Shown in pieces: positions 59,818 to 64,000 of a stretch of 64,000 nt of DNA. Where the stretch lies: contig NZ_NNCE01000005.1 in the NCBI RefSeq assembly GCF_002245785.1, positions 25,905-89,904 on the forward strand, in the 5' to 3' direction. Made by a program: the position numbers and the translations under genes. The notes beneath the pieces are model-generated. The model searched no databases. It had not been told where the DNA came from and saw only the letters and a program-made list of their open reading frames with translations. Source of the stretch: Mycoplasma testudineum (lineage in GTDB: Bacteria > Bacillota_I > Bacilli_A > Mycoplasmatales > Metamycoplasmataceae). Within the stretch, counting starts at the first letter, position 1; the number at the start of each line of letters is the position of its first letter.

Positions 59818-62424
59818 ATGTTGAATAAAATTAAACAATTTTTTAAATGAAGTAACCCAAAAAGATTTTTTATATTATTGGGAGGTTTTTTAGCTGCAAT
59901 TTTATCTATTGTTTTAGGTTCGACTCTTTATTTAAATAATAATACAAATCTATCAAATGAGTATGGAAACGGTGCAAGAATAGTTGCTAAAGTTACCGAT
60001 AAAAATCAAAATGTAGTTGATGATGCAACTTTGGAACGTGCTACTCAAAACTTAACCAACCAATTAAGTGGTGGTTCAGGAATAAATGGAATAAATATCA
60101 ATTTAAATGGAAACGGTATATTTGAAGCAACAAGTTCAGAAGTATCGAGTGATTCTGAACTTGAAAAGTTTTCTCAAGATGTTTCACAGCAAGCAAATTT
60201 TATAGTTACAGACATAAATGGAAAGCCCTTATTTTTTGACGGCGCTTTTAATCAAAATACAACAATAGATTATCAAAACCCAAGTTCAATTGAATGAAAT
60301 AGATATCAAGTTCCTATTTCTCCTGAAGGAGCAAGTGTTGTTTTAGCAAATAATGGTAGTTCAAATTTAGTTGTTAAATTAGCTGATAGTAATGCGCAGC
60401 AGCAGTGAGCTTTAATGACTTTTAATATGTCACAAAACACTACAAGTTCTGCAATAGTATTTTGATACAATCTAGAAGAATTTGTAAATATTGCTAATCA
60501 AAATCAAAATAATTCTGATTGAAATAATGCTAAATTCAATCCTGTAAATTTTGCATATGTAAATAATAGTCCAACAACTACACAAACTGGAACAGATAAT
60601 CAAAATACAACTTTAAATAATAATTTAAAAACAGAATCAATTAAAGCAAATGACTATCTTATATTTTTTAATAACACAACAACATTACAAAACACTGAGT
60701 CATTCACAATTCCAATTGAAGCAAATAATGCTATAGCAAGAAATTACTCATTTAAAATTAATTCAACAGCTGTAGATTATGATATTACTGTATTAGCTTC
60801 TTATTTTATTCAGCCATTAAATGGAGTAAACACATTCTTTAAAGTTCAATTAGCTTTTGCAATTGCCTTTGCATTAATTGCTTTATTTTTGGTTATAACT
60901 TATGGAATATTTGGATTAATAGGAGCTTTTGGTTTAGCATTATTCAGTTTCTTAAACATCCTATTTTTCACTCTATTAGGTGGTGAATGAAGTCCTGCTG
61001 TCGTTGCAGGTTCAATAATTGGTTTCAGTTTTATTTTAGATGCATTAATTTATTATCTAGACCAAATAAGGAAGCAAGTCAGGCGCGGAGAAACTGTTAT
61101 TAAAGCTATTAAATCGGTTTCAAAAAATTCTTATGTAAATTTAGTAGATTCAAGCATTATCGCAATTATCGTTGGAACTATATTTTTCTACTTTGGATTT
61201 AGAGAATTAAAAACATTTTCACTAGGATTCATAATTTCTATTTTTACAAATTTAATAATTATGATTTTTGTAATTCATTTTTTTGTAATGATTTCAATTT
61301 CATTATTTAACATTGAAAATAAATTAGCTTTAATTGGAATTAGAAAAAAATCAATGTCAAATTTAGAAAACAAATTTATTTCTAATTTAGATTTTGTTAA
61401 ACAATCAAAATTTGTAAATATTGGAATAGTAATTTTTATCGTTATTTCATTAATTGTATTTTCATCATTAGCAGGAGCAAATCAAAGTGCTTTATCCGGT
61501 ATTGAAACATCAATTGATTTTAGTGGCGGTTCATTAGTTACAATATCAAGGGATTCTAATTCACAATTGTTATTATCAAACGAAACAGCTACACAGTTAA
61601 AAAATGCCCTAGAGCAAAATACTCTTTTGGATAATGCAACGATAGCAATTTACCCAAGTCAGAATAATGCTTTAAATAATGTTTTGGAAATAAAAACTAG
61701 TGTTCAATTAAGTAGTTCAGAAATTAATTCATTACAAGATATAGTTAAAAATATTACAGGTGAAAATACATTAACTACGTATTCATTCAATGCTAATATT
61801 ATTTCTTCTTTAGAAGCAAAATCACAAACAATAGCTGCTTCAATTGCTTTTGCAATTGTGTTGGCATTTGCAGGAATTTATTCTTTAATTAGATTTAGAT
61901 ATGCATATTCAATTTCTTTATTGATTGGGATTTTAATTCAAATTATAATCATGATATCTGTCTTTGTTATAACTAGATTGCCAATAGATAAATACTTTTT
62001 AATTGCTATTCTTGCTGGTTTATTTTATTCAACATTAAATAAATTTGCTATTGCAAATAGAATAAAACAAATCACCTATAAAGAATTTCATAATACTCAA
62101 TTTGATTATTTAATAATTAAGCAAATTGTAAATAGAAGTATTAGAGAAAACATAGTAAGAAATTTATATTTGAATTTAGCAATGATCATAATTTCGCTAG
62201 TATTTTTAGCCTTTTTTGGAACAGTCAATATTTCATTAATAATAGGTTTAATTCTTGTTGTTGTTACAACATTTATAAGTACTAACTTTGTAACTCTTAT
62301 AGTATATATAAAACTAGAAGCATTTAGACATAAACGTTCTCGAGTTCGTGAATCAAGAAATTTCTGAGCAAGTGGTAAAGTAGAAGAACAGATTTTTGTT
62401 GGATTTAATGATTACAAACAATAA
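59818..62424 (+). CDS. secDF: Fused protein-export protein SecDF
   Basis: An 868-residue RND-type membrane protein joining SecD and SecF. TM1 (IGGFLAAILSIVLGSTLYL region) is followed by a large N/S/T-rich external P1-like domain (~45-325). The five-TM SecD cluster is at ~335-500, including DAL IYYLDQIR-like and FYFGFRELKTFSLGF blocks, then the SecF part (DFSGGSLVTI at ~560, a short external domain and five TMs). The D/R proton-path residues in the TM4 region are diverged. It aids release of translocated proteins. TGA Trp throughout. A 19-bp hairpin terminates it. Confidence 0.93.
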
Positions 62425-62458
62425 AATTTTTAAATATTAAATGAACTAACACTTTTGA

Positions 62459-62512
62459 GGCAGTAAAAAACTCCACATGATAAATTTAACATCTGTGGAG
62501 TTTTTTACTGCC
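62459..62512 (+). terminator. 19-bp perfect stem terminator after secDF
   Basis: Arms 62459-62477 and 62494-62512 are exact reverse complements over 19 bp around a 16-nt loop; each arm contains a run of six A or T. It is 35 nt after the secDF stop. Far longer than the other terminators in the window. The remaining ~90 nt to the IS leader are AT-rich without features. Confidence 0.82.
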
Positions 62513-62603
62513 ATTTATCTTTTATTTGTTTAAATAATGTTTGATTAGACTTGAATAATATAATTGTTCTTCATTAACTTTTATATGGGAGCTAACAAAA
62601 ATT

Positions 62604-62628
62604 AACGGTCTTAGCAGAAAGGACCGTT
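62604..62628 (+). promoter_or_regulatory. Leader hairpin of the transposase gene
   Basis: AACGGTC (62604-62610) and GACCGTT (62622-62628) form a 7-bp stem. The only ribosome-site-like sequence before the transposase ATG 62635 (AGAAAGGA, 62615-62622) lies in the loop and right arm, so folding would hide it. Such hairpins protect insertion sequences from translation of read-through transcripts. Confidence 0.5.
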
Positions 62629-62634
62629 TTTATT

Positions 62635-63780
62635 ATGAAAAAAATGGAAAGCAATTTGATCGAATTAGTCGATAAAAAGAAATTGTGAAAACACATGCAA
62701 AATTTCCTGAAGCAAAAATATGTAGAAGAATTGGAAAATTATATTGAAAAAGAAATATCTAACAATTTAGGAATTTACATAGTGAGAGATGGCAAAAAGA
62801 AAATCAAACACTATTCAATATTTGGAGAAGTAGACATTAATTTATCTAGAATAAAAAGAAACGACACAAATATACAGATTGAAAAAATTTTAGAATCTAC
62901 TTCAAAATTTATTAGAGATTTCATAATTAGGCTTCGCTTAGTTGGTGGACTTTCTTACATGAAAATCCAAGAAATTGTTGAGGACACATATAATATAAAA
63001 TTCTCTAATTCAAAAATAGAAATGATTTGTAATGAAATTTTAAAAACAGCAGAAGAATGACAAAACCGACAAATCAAAGAGCACTATAAGTTTGCTCACA
63101 TAGATGGTTTTAATGTCAAATTATTTAACTACAAAACAAACGAATATGAATTAGCTGTAGTTTATTTAATCACCGCAATAGATGAAAATGGCTATAAAGA
63201 AATACTAAATTTTCATATTGAAAAAAGTGAAAATAATTCGGGCTGAAAGCACCTTTTTGATAAACTAAAAAACAATGGATTGAAAACAATTGATTTAATA
63301 ATATGTGATGATAGAAAAGGATTAACAAAACTTATTTTTGAGGAATTTCCTAATTCAAAAGTTCAAAAATGTTATTTGCACTTTATTAGAGTAACTGAAA
63401 AATATCTACCCAAGGAAATTAGAAAAAGTTACCGTGAAGATTGTTTAACAATAATGAATTTAAGCACATATGAAGAAGCTTTAAATTTTTTAACATCTTC
63501 TTTAGAAAAATATAGAAAATATAATAGTGAAATAGTATTTAAAAATACTTTAAATGCATTTCCTGAAATTGCGAATATATTTGATTATTCACCAAGAACC
63601 AGAAAAGAAATTTATTCAAATAATTTAGCTGAGTCAATCTTTTCAAATCTAAGAACTATGTATAGTTCAAAAACAAATTTTAGATCAATTGATGCTATAA
63701 AAAAAATGGTTTACAGTGTAATATTCAATACAACTAGACATTGAAACAAACGAGTTTCAAACTGAAAAGAAAGGAAATAA
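62635..63780 (+). mobile_element. IS256-family (mutator-type) transposase
   Basis: A full-length-looking 381-residue DDE transposase with TGA Trp codons. Catalytic residues: Asp in AHIDGFNVKL (~160), Asp in LIICDDRKGL (~222) and Glu in YSNNLAESIFSNLR (~340). The IS256-typical CYLHFIRVTEKYLPK (C-x2-H) block follows the second Asp. No internal stop or frameshift, so it may be active. Terminal inverted repeats could not be fixed: the left leader sequence recurs at 4679-4720, but no copy of it is seen before 64000 on the right. Confidence 0.85.
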
Positions 63781-63781
63781 A

Positions 63782-63816
63782 AAGCGCCCTTAAAGGGTCA
63801 CAACACCCAGGCGCTT
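63782..63816 (+). terminator. GC-rich hairpin after the transposase
   Basis: AAGCGCC (63782-63788) and GGCGCTT (63810-63816) pair, with a nested CCC...GGG inside, followed by a small GTTC/GAAC hairpin (63817-63829). No T-run, so termination is uncertain; it could belong to the right end of the element. Confidence 0.4.
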
Positions 63817-63831
63817 GTTCAACACGAACAT

Positions 63832-64000
63832 ATGAATAATAACCAAAAAACAACTGAAATCTCAAAAAAATCTATAAATTTTCCTAAAAAATCAAGAAAG
63901 ATTAATGAAAATAACTTATTTCGCCATATTAAAATTAAACATGGTAAGGAAGTTTATAAACTTAATTCTTATTTATCAAGTATTCCTAATTCACAAGTTG
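63832..64000 (+). CDS. Start of an unidentified gene, cut by the window end
   Basis: Open from ATG 63832 to the window end: MNNNQKTTEISKKSINFPKK, then a K/N-rich hydrophilic stretch (NENNLFRHIKIKHGKEVYKL). No signal peptide and no clear Shine-Dalgarno. It lies 51 nt after the transposase stop. Too short to classify; it could be part of the same mobile region. Confidence 0.45.
   Translation, partial: MNNNQKTTEISKKSINFPKKSRKINENNLFRHIKIKHGKEVYKLNSYLSSIPNSQV

Overview
The window is a chromosome segment of a mollicute, most likely of the Mycoplasma hominis group (Mycoplasmopsis/Metamycoplasma). The DNA is very AT-rich, and TGA is read as tryptophan in almost every gene (for example at conserved Trp positions in parE, parC, metG and pstA), so genetic code 4 applies. 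Many genes overlap by TAATG or ATGA. The species cannot be fixed from the sequence alone.

Layout. 21-4605: topoisomerase IV (parE, parC). 4679-7709: a strong hairpin, a coiled-coil protein, tmcAL and fpg, the last two facing away from each other across 32 bp. 7706-15689 (minus): a five-gene, translationally coupled operon resembling a stripped-down type IV secretion apparatus. It has a VirB2-like small protein, a VirB6-like polytopic protein, a VirB3/PrgI-VirB4-like ATPase broken by an in-frame TAA, a 1240-residue anchored surface protein and a 132-residue protein. No coupling protein or relaxase is present. 15775-21847 (minus): ffh, then the phosphate uptake operon pstS-pstCA(fused)-pstB-phoU. 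22041-31150 (plus): a seven-gene F1-like ATPase cluster with alpha-like, beta-like and gamma-like subunits plus membrane components and no recognisable F0 genes. 31155-42723 (plus): glyS, dnaG, rpoD, a Nif3-family gene, a dUTPase, an unknown gene, tpiA, gpmI, a tRNA-methyltransferase-like gene and metG. 42724-45270: a decayed tract holding a hairpin, a degenerate class II tRNA-like sequence and broken lipoprotein genes, one disrupted at a nine-A run. 45278-50262 (plus): rpmG, an M24 aminopeptidase, efp, tkt and dinB. 50308-52549 (minus): a PQ-loop membrane protein, yebC and nadE. 52819-57752 (plus): coaBC-coaX-ECF S component, an MFS transporter and an alpha/beta hydrolase. 57945-62424 (plus): rpmF, ruvAB and secDF. 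62604-64000: an IS256-type transposase with a leader hairpin, then the start of an unidentified gene.

How the parts fit. Most of the window is housekeeping: replication and transcription (topoisomerase IV, primase, sigma-70), repair (fpg, dinB, ruvAB), translation (glyS, metG, rpmG, rpmF, efp), glycolysis and pentose phosphate (tpiA, gpmI, tkt), and cofactor synthesis (nadE, coaBC, coaX). Two multi-protein envelope machines stand out: the T4SS-like operon and the F1-like ATPase cluster. Both combine cytoplasmic P-loop ATPases with large envelope proteins bearing an N-terminal hydrophobic or signal segment and C-terminal membrane segment(s), and neither has a function that can be read from sequence alone. 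A third theme is short leaders: fpg, tmcAL, nadE and dinB have TATAAT-like boxes only 6-7 nt before their start codons, which suggests leaderless transcripts.
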